Below, one piece after another: positions 49,052 through 58,567 of a DNA stretch of 64,000 bases. This DNA comes from Bradyrhizobium sp. LMTR 3 (GTDB taxonomy: Bacteria > Pseudomonadota > Alphaproteobacteria > Rhizobiales > Xanthobacteraceae). The notes beneath the pieces are model-generated. The model saw nothing but the letters and a program-made list of their open reading frames with translations, was not told the origin of the DNA and searched no databases. Both the position numbers and the translations under genes were made by a program. Location of the stretch: assembly GCF_001693485.1 (NCBI RefSeq), contig NZ_MAXC01000012.1:930001-994000 (forward strand), in the 5' to 3' direction. The first letter of the stretch is position 1. Each line of letters opens with the position of its first letter.

Positions 49052-49924
49052 TTAGCGGAGGAAGCGAGCTTCAGCTGCCTTAACCTCGTCCATCTTTTGA
49101 AGTCTGAAAATCTCCTCGACCGGCAGAATGTCCTTATGGACGTTCTGGACGCCGCCGTCGGCCATGATCCGGCGGAAGGTCTCTTTCATGGCTGTTGCAG
49201 CAGCACGGATGCCGTAGTTGCCGTAGATCATCATGCGGATGTTGCCGAGCGCTTTGACGCGCTCAGCATCGAGATCCGGGTAAGCGTTCGGCACGACCAC
49301 CAACGGAACCGTTCCGGTCCAGGCGCGCGAAAAGCTTACGATTTCCGAGGGATCCTTCTTTTTCGAATGGATCAGGATCAGGTCGGCGCCAGCATCCGTG
49401 TAGACTTTCGCCCGATGCAGGGCTTCTGCTTCGCCGCCCCCTGCGATCAGAGCTTCGGTGCGGGCGATGACGAGGAAATCTGGGTCCCGTCTTGTCGCGA
49501 CCGCGGCCTTGATCTTGCCCTGAAACTCTTCAATTCGCAGCAGCTCCTGGCGCCCGTCGGCAACAAGACTCGTTACTTTCGGAAAGGTCTTGTCCTCGAT
49601 AACGACCGCGCTGGCACCGGCCCGCTCGTATTCCCCGACGGCATGGATGACATTGATCGCATTGCCATAGCCCGTATCGATGTCGGCAACGATTGGCAGC
49701 GTCGTGCGTCCGGCGATCGCCCGCAGCATATCGAGATGCTGTGTCATCGAGATGAGGCTCATGTCCGGCAGCCCGTAGAGGGCTGATAGCTCGAAGCCGG
49801 AGGCCCAAAGACCATCAAATCTGGCTTCTTCTGCGAGGATCGCCGAAAGCGGGCTATGTGCGGCCATGATGTGGACAAGGCCGGTCTCGGCCATGCGGGC
49901 GCGGAGGCGTTTGGCAGGTGACAT
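49052..49924 (-). CDS. Phosphonopyruvate hydrolase (PalA-like)
   Basis: The 290-residue protein belongs to the PEP mutase/isocitrate lyase superfamily, but the loop reads EDKTFPKVTS, with Thr at 118 where PEP mutases have Asn. It is followed by DGRQELLRIEEFQGKI. In Variovorax phosphonopyruvate hydrolase, as I recall it, the same threonine (Thr118) and the same DGRQEL-RIEEFQGKI segment are present. Metal-binding VADIDTGYGNA, ARTEALIAG, ILIHSKKK and VPNAYP also fit. The enzyme hydrolyses phosphonopyruvate to pyruvate and phosphate. This is the breakdown counterpart of the PEP mutase 9 kb away. The gene appears intact, with AGGTGACATGG-type sequence around the start. Confidence 0.85.
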   Translation of the reverse strand: MSPAKRLRARMAETGLVHIMAAHSPLSAILAEEARFDGLWASGFELSALYGLPDMSLISMTQHLDMLRAIAGRTTLPIVADIDTGYGNAINVIHAVGEYERAGASAVVIEDKTFPKVTSLVADGRQELLRIEEFQGKIKAAVATRRDPDFLVIARTEALIAGGGEAEALHRAKVYTDAGADLILIHSKKKDPSEIVSFSRAWTGTVPLVVVPNAYPDLDAERVKALGNIRMMIYGNYGIRAAATAMKETFRRIMADGGVQNVHKDILPVEEIFRLQKMDEVKAAEARFLR

Positions 49925-49929
49925 GGGAG

Positions 49930-50640
49930 ATCTTTCAGGTCAGCGCCGCACAGGCGGCAATGATGGGCGTCGCAAGCGCGGGCGAGATCCCCGGCGGACG
50001 AGGCATAGGAAATGCGGATATGCGGCCAGGCCATGGTGCCGGGCACAATTGCCACGCCAAAGACAGCGAGCAGATGCATGGCGAAATCGCAGCCGGTTAG
50101 GATCACCTTCCTTCCGGAGTGTGCTTGCGGATAACACCTGCGCAGAGAGAACGCACCGTCGGGAACGTAGCACGATGCCCCTCGTCTTGGCTGGGCTTCT
50201 GCGCCCGTCCTCGGATACCACCTCCATGGCAGCGCATTGTGAAATTGAACTGCTTTGCGAGTACGTCTGGGCCTCGATCGGGTTTACGGCCCTGCTCAGC
50301 GCCAGAAGCCCTGCGCCATAATCAATCCGCGCCCCGCTCATTGCGTCGGCCATGGACACCCCGTTGACTAACAGCGTGCGCCCATACAAGTCCCGCGCGA
50401 CTGCGGCCATCGTAGCGAACTCTCCTTCATAGGTAAGCTTTGACAGATGTCGTCTTGCACCACCTGGACATCGCGGAGCGGCTCGATCCTTGCGGCCTGT
50501 GTGTATTTCGTCCGCCGGCGTGGATAGCCCAGATGCCGCCCTCGCAAATCGGGGACGGCGTATCGAAATCCGCTCGGCCCGCCTAAGTGTGCTCACATTA
50601 ATGCCCTGATCGCACAGCAAGGCGGCGCGAGCCGTCATGG
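49930..50640 (-). pseudogene. Class I aminotransferase relic (PalB-like?)
   Basis: Minus-strand pieces rebuild the C-terminal half of an aspartate-type aminotransferase: KLTYEGEFATMAAVARDLYG, RTLLVNGVSMADAMSGARIDYGAG (split here), QSSSISQCAAMEVVSEDG, and in another frame FAMHLLAVFGVAIVPGTMAW with HIRISYASSAGDLARACD. The PLP-binding lysine expected in N-G-V-S-K is Met. The N-terminal half is missing. It lies directly upstream of and in line with the phosphonopyruvate hydrolase gene, the position of the phosphonoalanine transaminase gene in pal-type operons; that functional reading is inference. Inactive. Confidence 0.6.
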
Positions 50641-51180
50641 CTCCGCTTCAAAGGAGCGGACGAGCTGAGCCGTTCTGCAACGAGAGCCAAGACCGAATAC
50701 CTCCGCACTCCGAAGAAGGGTTTTCAAGAGCCTCTAATCGCTTTCAAACGTTCGAGCCAATCGGGCTATCGCCTTATTGAGTGAAATGATCGAAAAATAT
50801 GATCTCATCCTAGCAGTCGTCCGTCAGGTCTTTTTGCCGCGCGCCTCATCCAGTGGAAGAGGATTCGCATGAGGATCGCGGTCACGATTGACCGTATAGG
50901 CGCGTTCCTGCACGCCGGCGAGGAGCCGCGCGTGAGACGGCGACAGCGTGAACGGCGCTACACATCGCATGTTCGCAAGCTCACATCGACTTTTCGATGA
51001 TCGTCATTCCGACGTAGCAATTCGAGCCTCTAAGGTCTCGCATATGAGCGAGCACTTCCAAGCGCAATACGCGATTTAATGGTCGAGTTGAGCGTCCGCA
51101 TTGATCGATAATGCGTGTGCTTCTCTTCTCGAGATGGGCGGTCTTGGCACTGCCAAATCAACTCTTTTCAGGAGACAGTG
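50641..51180. other. Promoter region of the importer operon
   Basis: No gene is supported. An AT-richer patch at 50760-50810 may contain a promoter. The importer operon starts at 51181. Confidence 0.4.
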
Positions 51181-52766
51181 ATGCCCCCTATCGACCTGAC
51201 ACGACGGCAAGCCCTGACTGGCGCTCTTGCGGCAAGCATGTTGGGCAGCACGCGCATCAATGCCGCCGAGGGCGACGTAAAGAATTCGCGTCGCCGACTG
51301 AGAGTCGGAATGTCCGGATTTCCTAACACATTCGATCCCGCCATTGCGACTGACACCGCCATTCGCCGCATTATGCCGCAGCTTTTCGATACGCTCATCG
51401 CATTCGATCACACCCATGGCATGGCGCTGCGGCCAGCCCTTGCGGAACGTTGGGAGCGGATCGATGCGCAGTCGCTGCGGCTCTCGTTGCGCAAGGACGT
51501 GATCTTCCATGATGGAAGTCCGCTGACGGCCGAAGATGTTGCGTTCAGCCTCGGCCCCGATCATCTGTTGGGACCCGGACGGAGCGGAATATCCGAGGCG
51601 CTGCAGTCGCTCGATAGGCTTAGGACCGTGGAGATCGTCGATCCCTACACCATCATCGTGCACGCACAGGGCGGCGACGCCCTCCTCGAGCAGCGCCTTG
51701 CCGCCTGGGGATCGGAAATTGTCAGCAAGCAGGCCTTCACGGCGGCAGGCTCGTGGGAGCGCTGGACGGCGGCCCCGGTCGGCAGCGGCCCGTACAGGCT
51801 CGTTGGTCACAAGCTCGATGTCCATATCACCTTGGCCGGGCATAACGCCTATTGGGGCGGGCGCCCGCCATTCGATGGTGTCGAGTACCGGATTATTCCT
51901 GAGCTCTCCGCGCGCGTGAACGGTCTGCTCGCCGGCGAGCTCGACCTCATCACCGACATCCCGCCGGACCAGTTCGCAGGTATCCACAAGCGCCCCGATC
52001 TGGAGGTTTTGGGCGGTGCTGTGCAGAACATACGCTCGCTCGTCCTCGACCAGTCTGATCCGGTACTAAAGGATGCGCGGATTCGCCGCGCCATGAGTCT
52101 CGCGCTCGACCGCAAGCTGATCGTGGAAAGCTTGTGGGAGAATCGGCTCCCGATCCCCAATGGTTATCAGCTGCCAAGCTATGGGGAGGGCTATATCGAA
52201 GATTTCCCACCGCTTGCGTACGATCCCGACAAGGCTAGGGAGCTTCTCGCAGCCGCAGGTTACATGGGTGAGCGGATCACTTATCGGCTGCTCAACAACT
52301 ACTACCCCAATCAGGTGTCTGGCGCTCAGACGATGATCGAGATGTGGCGTGCCGTAGGCCTGACGTCAAAATGCAGGTGATGGAGAATTTCGCCCAAATC
52401 CAGCGGCAGCCGGTGCATGCGATTTACGACACGTCAAACACCGCGCTCTTTCTCGATCATCTCGGCCATCCCTGGCGCGAATATGGCCCGAACGGCACGC
52501 TGCCGAAGCGGGGCGGCATCTGGCGGAACGAAGAATACTTCGTGCTGGGCGCGAAACTTCAGGACACGGTCGAACCCGATAAGCGCTGGACGCTCATTCG
52601 GCGCATGCTGGAGATCGTCAATGACGTCGATCCACCCTGCGTGATTCTGCATGTGTCTGGCCAGTTCTACGGCAAGCGCCGCGACGTGCCATGGTTGCCG
52701 GGGCTGACGCTCGACCTCAACTTTGGCCCGTTCAATCAAGCCCTGTCCCGGACACGAGCTAGATGA
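51181..52766 (+). pseudogene. Peptide/phosphonate ABC substrate-binding protein, one frameshift
   Basis: ATG 51181 follows AGGAGACAGTG. The protein begins with a twin-arginine-like signal (LTRRQALTGALAASMLGSTR) and is a DppA/OppA-type solute-binding protein: TFDPAIATDTAIRRIMPQLF, ALAERWERIDAQSLRLSLRK, VIFHDGSPLTAEDVAFSL, and PVGSGPYRL. A one-base loss near 52363 stops the frame at 52380; the C-terminal part (KMQVMENFAQIQRQ onwards) continues in the next frame to 52766, overlapping oppD by four bases. The reconstructed length is about 527 residues. It is periplasmic. The ligand is probably a peptide or phosphonopeptide, judged from the neighbours. Confidence 0.82.
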
Positions 52767-53758
52767 CGGACACCACCAATCCGCCATCCCGCGACACGCA
52801 AGGAACTGAAAGGCCTCCGATGGAGCCGATCGTCGAGATTGTTGATCTGCGTGTCGCCTTTGACGGCCTGCCGGTGCTGCACGGCGTCGACCTCAGCATC
52901 AGGCGTGGCGAATCGGTGGGTATGGTCGGCGAAAGCGGCTGCGGAAAATCTGTGACTTGGCTAGCTGCGCTCGGCCTTTTGCCGCAGCGCGCCCGGACAG
53001 CGGGCAGCGTGAGGCTGGCTGGCGAGGAGCTTCTTCGTGCGCCAGCGTCCTGCCTCGACAAAGTTCGCGGCGGCCGCATCGCCATGATCTTTCAGGATCC
53101 GGCAAGCGCGCTCAATCCCGTCCACAAGGTGGGCGACCAGATCGCCGAGGTGTTGCGGCTTCATCGCGGGCTGGAGCGGCATGCCGCAAAGGCCGAGGCC
53201 CGGCGCCTGTTCGACCAGGTCGGCATTCCGGACGCAGCGCGACGACTTGATGCCTACCCGCACGAATTCTCCGGCGGGCAGAACCAGCGCATCATGATCG
53301 CCATGGCGCTGGCTGGACGGCCGGATGTCTTGATCGCAGATGAGCCGACGACCGCTCTGGATGTCACTATCCAGGCGCAGATCCTTGAGCTCCTGCAGCA
53401 GATCCAGCGCGAGACAGGCATGGCACTTGTCTTAATCTCACATGATCTCGGCATCGTCGGCGAGGTGTGCGAGCGCGTCCTCGTCTTTTATGCCGGGAGG
53501 ATCGTGGAGGAGGCACCCGTCGATCGCCTATTTGCTCACCCGTCGCATCCTTACACACGGGGTCTTATTGGGGCCCTGCCAAGCCTGGAGAGGCCGCAGC
53601 GCCGGCTATCTGCGATTCCGGGTGTCGTTCCGAGTGCGGCCGATCTTCCATCAGGCTGTGCCTTCGCTGCCCGCTGCGAGCTGCGGGTCGAACGATGCGC
53701 CCAATGGGCCGTCGAGCTTTCTTCCGTGAGCGTTGATTGTGGACACAAAGCCGCTTGA
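52763..53758 (+). CDS. Oligopeptide/dipeptide ABC transporter ATPase, OppD/DppD type
   Basis: The 331-residue protein starts with ATGA overlapping the upstream stop. It has Walker A GESGCGKS, signature SGGQNQRIMIAMAL, Walker B LIADEPTTALD, and a C-terminal oligopeptide-transporter extension with a cysteine cluster (CAFAARCELRVERCAQW), which in this family binds an iron-sulfur cluster. It powers import with the second ATPase at 53797. Intact. Confidence 0.9.
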   Translation: MTDTTNPPSRDTQGTERPPMEPIVEIVDLRVAFDGLPVLHGVDLSIRRGESVGMVGESGCGKSVTWLAALGLLPQRARTAGSVRLAGEELLRAPASCLDKVRGGRIAMIFQDPASALNPVHKVGDQIAEVLRLHRGLERHAAKAEARRLFDQVGIPDAARRLDAYPHEFSGGQNQRIMIAMALAGRPDVLIADEPTTALDVTIQAQILELLQQIQRETGMALVLISHDLGIVGEVCERVLVFYAGRIVEEAPVDRLFAHPSHPYTRGLIGALPSLERPQRRLSAIPGVVPSAADLPSGCAFAARCELRVERCAQWAVELSSVSVDCGHKAA

Positions 53759-53796
53759 CTCGCAGGTCAATTCGCGGCCACCGAGGTGGTGGCCGC

Positions 53797-54756
53797 ATGA
53801 TGGCTGCGCCCCTCCTGCAGGCGGACGGGCTCGTCCGCCACTACCGCCTACGACATGGCACGTTCGGTCATTCAGCCATGGTTCGGGCTGTCGATGGTCT
53901 TTCTCTCTTGCTGGAGAGGGGCGAGACGCTCGGACTGGTTGGGGAATCTGGCTGCGGTAAATCCACGACCGGCCGACTCCTCATCGGCCTGGAACGGCCG
54001 GATGCCGGCACCATCAACTTTGCCGGCGAGACTATGCCGCCCGAAGGCCATGCTCGCTGGCGGCGTCTCAGAACGCGTATTCAGATGGTGTTTCAGGATC
54101 CGCTCGGAGCGCTCAATCGCCGCCTGACGGTTGGCACTCAGATCGCAGAGCCTCTCGATATTCACCGGCTCGGCTGCAAGAGCGAACGTGCGGAGCGGGT
54201 TAACGTGCTGCTCGCAGATGTCGGGCTTAGGCCAGATCACGCCGCGCGCTATCCGCACGAGCTCTCTGGAGGCCAGCGACAGCGCGCTGTCTTGGCGCGG
54301 GCACTTGCCACGGATCCGGACCTTATCGTCTGCGATGAACCGGTCTCAGCGCTCAATGTCTCGATCCAGGCGCAAGTGATCAATCTTCTTGCCGATCTGA
54401 AGGACCGTCGGCGCATGGCGATGATCTTCATCAGCCATGACCTGCGCGTGGTGCGGCAGATCAGCGATCGTATTGCTGTGATGTATCTCGGCAGGATCGT
54501 TGAAGAAGGCTTGTCCGACTTGGTCCTGCGGGATCCTTTGCATCCCTATTCGCGGGCGCTCGTCTCCGCCGTGCCCGTACCGGGGCATCGCCGGGAGCGC
54601 ACAATTCTACGGGGCGATCCACCCAACCCTGCTGCGCGGCCGAGCGGTTGCGCCTTTCATCCGCGCTGTCCGGCAGCACTCCCTCTCTGCGCGCAGATCG
54701 TGCCCGAGCTCAGATTGAGCCGGAACGGGACGGCGGGTCGCCTGCCACATCGTTAA
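53797..54756 (+). CDS. Oligopeptide/dipeptide ABC transporter ATPase, OppF/DppF type
   Basis: The start is ATG 53797 or 53800; the frame opens further upstream inside oppD. The 319-residue product has Walker A GESGCGKSTTG, signature SGGQRQRAVLARAL, Walker B IVCDEPVSALN, and the typical C-terminal CAFHPRCPAALPLCAQ cluster. Typical OppF segments such as DPLGALNRRLTVG are present. It pairs with the OppD-type ATPase. Intact. Confidence 0.9.
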   Translation: MMAAPLLQADGLVRHYRLRHGTFGHSAMVRAVDGLSLLLERGETLGLVGESGCGKSTTGRLLIGLERPDAGTINFAGETMPPEGHARWRRLRTRIQMVFQDPLGALNRRLTVGTQIAEPLDIHRLGCKSERAERVNVLLADVGLRPDHAARYPHELSGGQRQRAVLARALATDPDLIVCDEPVSALNVSIQAQVINLLADLKDRRRMAMIFISHDLRVVRQISDRIAVMYLGRIVEEGLSDLVLRDPLHPYSRALVSAVPVPGHRRERTILRGDPPNPAARPSGCAFHPRCPAALPLCAQIVPELRLSRNGTAGRLPHR

Positions 54757-54789
54757 TGGCCTCGGTCAGGAAACTGAGGACGCAATCTG

Positions 54790-55715
54790 ATGGCGCGATT
54801 CTTTGCGGTCCGGCTAGCGCGCGCGCTGCTCACCATTGCCATGGTGGTCACCTTCGCCGTCATCGTGCTGCGTGCCTCAGGCGATCCCGCGCGTGCGATG
54901 CTCTCGCCGGAAGCCCCCGCCGCGGCGGTCGAGGCCTTTCGCAAGGCCTGGGGTCTCGATGCGCCACTCTGGGTCCAATTTGCGAAATATCTTCTCGCCC
55001 TCGTTCATGGAGATCTCGGCCAATCGATGCGCGACGGGCGCGGCGCCGTCACGGTTGTTGCCGAGCGTATTCCTGTGACGCTGATGCTCACGGTACCAGC
55101 CCTTCTGCTCAATCTCCTGCTCGGTATCCCGGCCGGGATCTACGCAGCCCTTAAGCGCGACACACTCTCGGACCGTCTGGTCATGGCACTGGCGGTGGCA
55201 GGATTCACCGTCCCCTCTTTCGTACTTGGCCTCTTGCTCGTACTTGCCTTTGCGGTCGAGCTGAGCTGGTTTCCCTCCGAGGGGGAACAGGCAACTTGCG
55301 CCACATGGTGCTGCCTATCGTCACACTTGGCCTGGGCGGCGCGGCCGTTCTTGCCCGCTTCACTCTTAGCGCGATGCTTGAGGTGCTCGGGCAGCCCTAT
55401 ATCAGGACTGCTAGCGCCAAGGGCGTGCCATGGCGTAGAGTTGTGACCGGCCATGCACTGCCCAATGCCGCCATTCCGGTCGTGACCATCGTCGGGTTCA
55501 TGGTCGGCAACCTCATCGCAGGAACGGTGTTTTCCTGGCCGGGCCTGGGCAGCCTGCTCGTCGTCTCGGTCGTGAGCCGCGATCTTGCTGTGGTGCAGTG
55601 CATCCTGCTCATCGTGGCGGCTGCCATGATCGTGACCAACCTCGCTGTTGACTTGCTTTACGGCGTGCTCGATCCGCGTCTGCGCGATACCTTCTACCCG
55701 GCAGGAGGAGCCTAG
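54790..55715 (+). pseudogene. ABC permease, DppB type, one frameshift
   Basis: ATG 54790 begins a hydrophobic permease with the DppB N-terminal pattern (VRLARALLTIAMVVTFAVIV, then GLDAPLWVQFAKYLLALVHG-DLG). After the FPSEG segment near 55285 the frame is lost; LRHMVLPIVTLGLGGAAVLA and the EAA-type loop (RTASAKGVPWRRVVTGHALP) continue in the other frame to 55715. One or a few bases are missing. About 308 residues when joined, with six membrane segments. Confidence 0.82.
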
Positions 55716-56594
55716 ATGTCGGACATCTCCGCTGGACAGGTCCCATCGCCTTCGATGACGCGGAAACTGTTGTGGCGGCGCGATCGCGCCGTCCAGATCG
55801 CGATCCTCTGGCTGGTTCTCATGCTGGCTATCGCCGTCTTCGCCGACCGCCTGGCTCCTTACGACTACGCGGCGCTTGATCTTCGCAACCGGCTCGCTGC
55901 GCACATAATCTTCGGCGGCAACGTCGAACATCTGCTCGGCTCGGATGAACTGGGCAGGGATGTGCTGGCGCGCCTGCTGATATCGATTCGCATGAGTCTT
56001 CTCATTGCCTTCGGCGCGACCTTGGTTGGTGCCTTCGTCGGCACCCTGCTGGGCTTTCTGGCCGCTCATTTCCGCGGCTGGGTCGAGCAGCTCATCCTCG
56101 CGTGCGTTGATTTTCAGGCAAGCATGCCATTCCTCATTTTGGCGCTCGCAGTACTTGCCTTCTTCGGTAATTCTCTGCCGCTGTTCGTAGCTCTTCTTGG
56201 CCTCCACGGCTGGGAGCGCTATGCTCGCGTCAGTCGGGCGCTTGCTATGAGCTCGACCGCGCAGGGCTATGTGATGGCTGTACGCCAGCTCGGCGCAGGA
56301 CCATGGCGCCTCTATCTGCGCCATGTCCTGCCGAATATCGCCTCCACCCTGATCGTTACCATGACGCTCGCCTTTCCGGAGATCATCCTGCTCGAGAGTG
56401 GGCTCAGCTTCCTCGGTCTTGGCGTGCAGCCGCCGCTCACCTCCCTTGGCAACATGGTCGGCTACGGACGCGACTATCTGACCCGTGCGCCGTGGATCCT
56501 CGTGCTGCCCTCACTAGTCATCTCGCTCACAACGCTGTCCATCTCACTTCTCGGAGACTGGCTGCGCGATCGACTCGACAAGACATTATCCTGA
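55716..56594 (+). CDS. ABC permease, DppC type
   Basis: The 292-residue protein starts directly after the DppB stop. It has an N-terminal membrane segment (IAILWLVLMLAIAVFADRL), LLGSDELGRDVLARLLISIR, and the EAA loop YVMAVRQLGAGPWRLYLRHV of DppC-type permeases. Five to six membrane helices are expected. Its last base is shared with the ATG of the next gene (TGATG), showing tight coupling to the hydrolase. Intact. Confidence 0.9.
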   Translation: MSDISAGQVPSPSMTRKLLWRRDRAVQIAILWLVLMLAIAVFADRLAPYDYAALDLRNRLAAHIIFGGNVEHLLGSDELGRDVLARLLISIRMSLLIAFGATLVGAFVGTLLGFLAAHFRGWVEQLILACVDFQASMPFLILALAVLAFFGNSLPLFVALLGLHGWERYARVSRALAMSSTAQGYVMAVRQLGAGPWRLYLRHVLPNIASTLIVTMTLAFPEIILLESGLSFLGLGVQPPLTSLGNMVGYGRDYLTRAPWILVLPSLVISLTTLSISLLGDWLRDRLDKTLS

Positions 56595-58099
56595 TGGCTT
56601 CTGTGACCAATCCTGCCGAACAACGACGCGTCATTCTGGTAAGCTTCGACGGGCTTCGTCCCGATCTCATCAGCCCGGCCACAACGCCGCATCTTGAGAG
56701 GCTACGGCGCAACGGCATCACGCTCGCTCGGCACCGCACCGTGTATCCGAGCGAAACGCGGGTCGCCATGCCGAGCCTGGTTACCGGCACGTCACCGGGA
56801 CGCCACGGCATGATAGGAAACAAATATCTCGATCGCACGTCGGCGCCCTCGCGTTATATCGATACGGCCGATGATCGGCTCATTGAGGCGCTCGATAGCG
56901 CCAGTGGCGGACGTCTCATGGGGGTGTCGTCACTTGGTGAAATCCTTGCCGCTCACGGCAAGACGCTCACGGTGTTCGCCTCGAATTCTGCCGGCACCAC
57001 TTGCCTACTCAATCACAAGGCGCGCTTGCTGGGCCATTTCACCGTCTCTGGCCATTATAAGCGCCTCGCCACTTCTCGGCCGCTTCTCCAGGCCCTTGAG
57101 GCTCGGCTCGGCCCGCTCCCACCGCCGCCGCCTCACGGCACGCCCGATCTGGCCTCCCAGAACTTCCTGACGTCGGCTTTGCTGGACACGGTCTGGCCCC
57201 AGCTTCGGCCCGACGTCGCTATCCTGTCGTTCGGGGAGCCCGATAATTCGTCTCATTATTGCGGAACAGCCGAGACGCGAACCTTGGAAGCCCTCTCTTG
57301 GGTCGACAATCAATTCGGCCGCGTGCTGGAGTGGTGGGAAACGGAAGGCAGGCAGCAAAACGTACATCTCGTCGCGCTCTCCGATCATGGCCATGTAACG
57401 GTTCACGCGCATGCTGATGTGCAAGGGACCCTGAAAGCTGCTGGCTTTCGGTGCGGCCCTGCCCCGGGGCAAGATGTAGACGCGGTTCTCGTTCCAGGAC
57501 ACGTGGGCGCCATCTATCTGGCCGATCCGTCCGTGAGCAACATTCGACGGGCCGTGGCGGCCATGACCGAGGCGCCCTGGTGCGGACCGATCTTCACCGC
57601 CGGCCACAATGAGCTCGACGGCGTGGCGCCCGGCAGTTTCGCGCGCCAGCTTGTTATGATGGATCATGTTCGGTCTGGCGATATCCTGTTCTCCTATCGC
57701 GCAGACGACCAACTCGATCCATTCGGTCTCGTTGGCCGAAGCTGGAGTAATGACGCGCCAATCGGTCTTGGAGTCCACGGCGGGCTACACCCGAGGGAGA
57801 TGGCTTCATTCGGCATTCTTGCCGGGCCGGCTTTCCGCTCCGACAGCATTTCAGAGATCGCGTCGGGACTCTGCGACATCGCACCGACCATTCTGCATCT
57901 CCTAGGGATTGCCGCGCCAAACGGAATGGAAGGACGGGTTCTTACAGAAACGTTTGCGGCAGCGGCGGGTGTTGCGCCTGCTTCGATCGTAGAGACTGTG
58001 CATGAAGCAAGTACCTCCGCCTACCGCCAAACCTTACGCCGCGTTCAGGTAGGGATGGCCACTTACATCGAGGGCGGTTGGGCCACTGGCACCCCGTGA
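56594..58099 (+). CDS. Alkaline-phosphatase-superfamily phosphodiesterase/phosphonate hydrolase
   Basis: The 501-residue product starts at ATG 56594 in the TGATG overlap. It opens with ILVSFDGLRPDL (metal ligand D19) and YPSETRVAMPSLVTGTSPGR-HG, where T55 is the likely nucleophile, followed by GEPDNSSHYCG, ALSDHGHVTV and GVHGGLHP as further metal-ligand regions. This is the nucleotide pyrophosphatase/phosphodiesterase branch that also includes phosphonoacetate hydrolase (PhnA). No signal peptide is seen, so it is cytosolic. As the last gene of an import operon beside a phosphonopyruvate hydrolase, it most likely cleaves an imported phosphonate, phosphonate ester or nucleotide-linked compound. 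The exact substrate is unknown. Confidence 0.82.
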   Translation: MASVTNPAEQRRVILVSFDGLRPDLISPATTPHLERLRRNGITLARHRTVYPSETRVAMPSLVTGTSPGRHGMIGNKYLDRTSAPSRYIDTADDRLIEALDSASGGRLMGVSSLGEILAAHGKTLTVFASNSAGTTCLLNHKARLLGHFTVSGHYKRLATSRPLLQALEARLGPLPPPPPHGTPDLASQNFLTSALLDTVWPQLRPDVAILSFGEPDNSSHYCGTAETRTLEALSWVDNQFGRVLEWWETEGRQQNVHLVALSDHGHVTVHAHADVQGTLKAAGFRCGPAPGQDVDAVLVPGHVGAIYLADPSVSNIRRAVAAMTEAPWCGPIFTAGHNELDGVAPGSFARQLVMMDHVRSGDILFSYRADDQLDPFGLVGRSWSNDAPIGLGVHGGLHPREMASFGILAGPAFRSDSISEIASGLCDIAPTILHLLGIAAPNGMEGRVLTETFAAAAGVAPASIVETVHEASTSAYRQTLRRVQVGMATYIEGGWATGTP

Positions 58100-58330
58100 C
58101 AGACGGTTGTTGTCGAATGTGTTGACTTTGCGAGTCGCCACCAGGAATTTGGTTTAAACATAAAGGAACCCCTCACTATGCAGACAAGGTCCGGCTTCGA
58201 ACGTTGGTCGCACTCGCAACTGCGCCCCATCGAATGTCTTGCATAAAATGAGTTGTCTAAACGAGGTATCCGATCTGATTGCCGCGTCCCGTGAAATCAT
58301 GAGGATGGGGAACTAGGGCTAGCGCCTACA

Positions 58331-58567
58331 ATGAAGGAAGAACACCATGACACCCGCTCAGGGAACCACCGTTCGGAATTGTCGTCCAACTTGGAGAGCT
58401 CTGGTGCAAGCGCGGGCGACTCGCGGACATTGGATGTGCATGATCGGCGCGGCCTACTGGTCATGAGCAGTTCGAACTGCGACCCGGGCCGGTTGAGACC
58501 GTCCCGACCTCATGTCGTAGCACAGCGGCTCCTAGACGAATTGGACAATAAGGCCCGGCAGTCATGA
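58331..58567 (+). CDS. Small hypothetical protein (78 aa) coupled to the aminotransferase
   Basis: The frame from ATG 58331 ends in an ATGA overlap with the class IV aminotransferase at 58564, suggesting co-translation. The product is very polar, rich in Ser, Arg, Asp and His, with no membrane or signal segment. A peptide precursor, a leader or chance are all possible. No family recognised. An alternative short frame begins at ATG 58347. Confidence 0.3.
   Translation: MKEEHHDTRSGNHRSELSSNLESSGASAGDSRTLDVHDRRGLLVMSSSNCDPGRLRPSRPHVVAQRLLDELDNKARQS

Noticed and set aside
55140..56324. A 394-codon minus-strand open frame over the two ABC permease genes
   Set aside because: It is antisense to strongly supported permease genes, has a composition dominated by Arg, His, Gln and Glu typical of reverse-strand GC-rich codons, and resembles no family.
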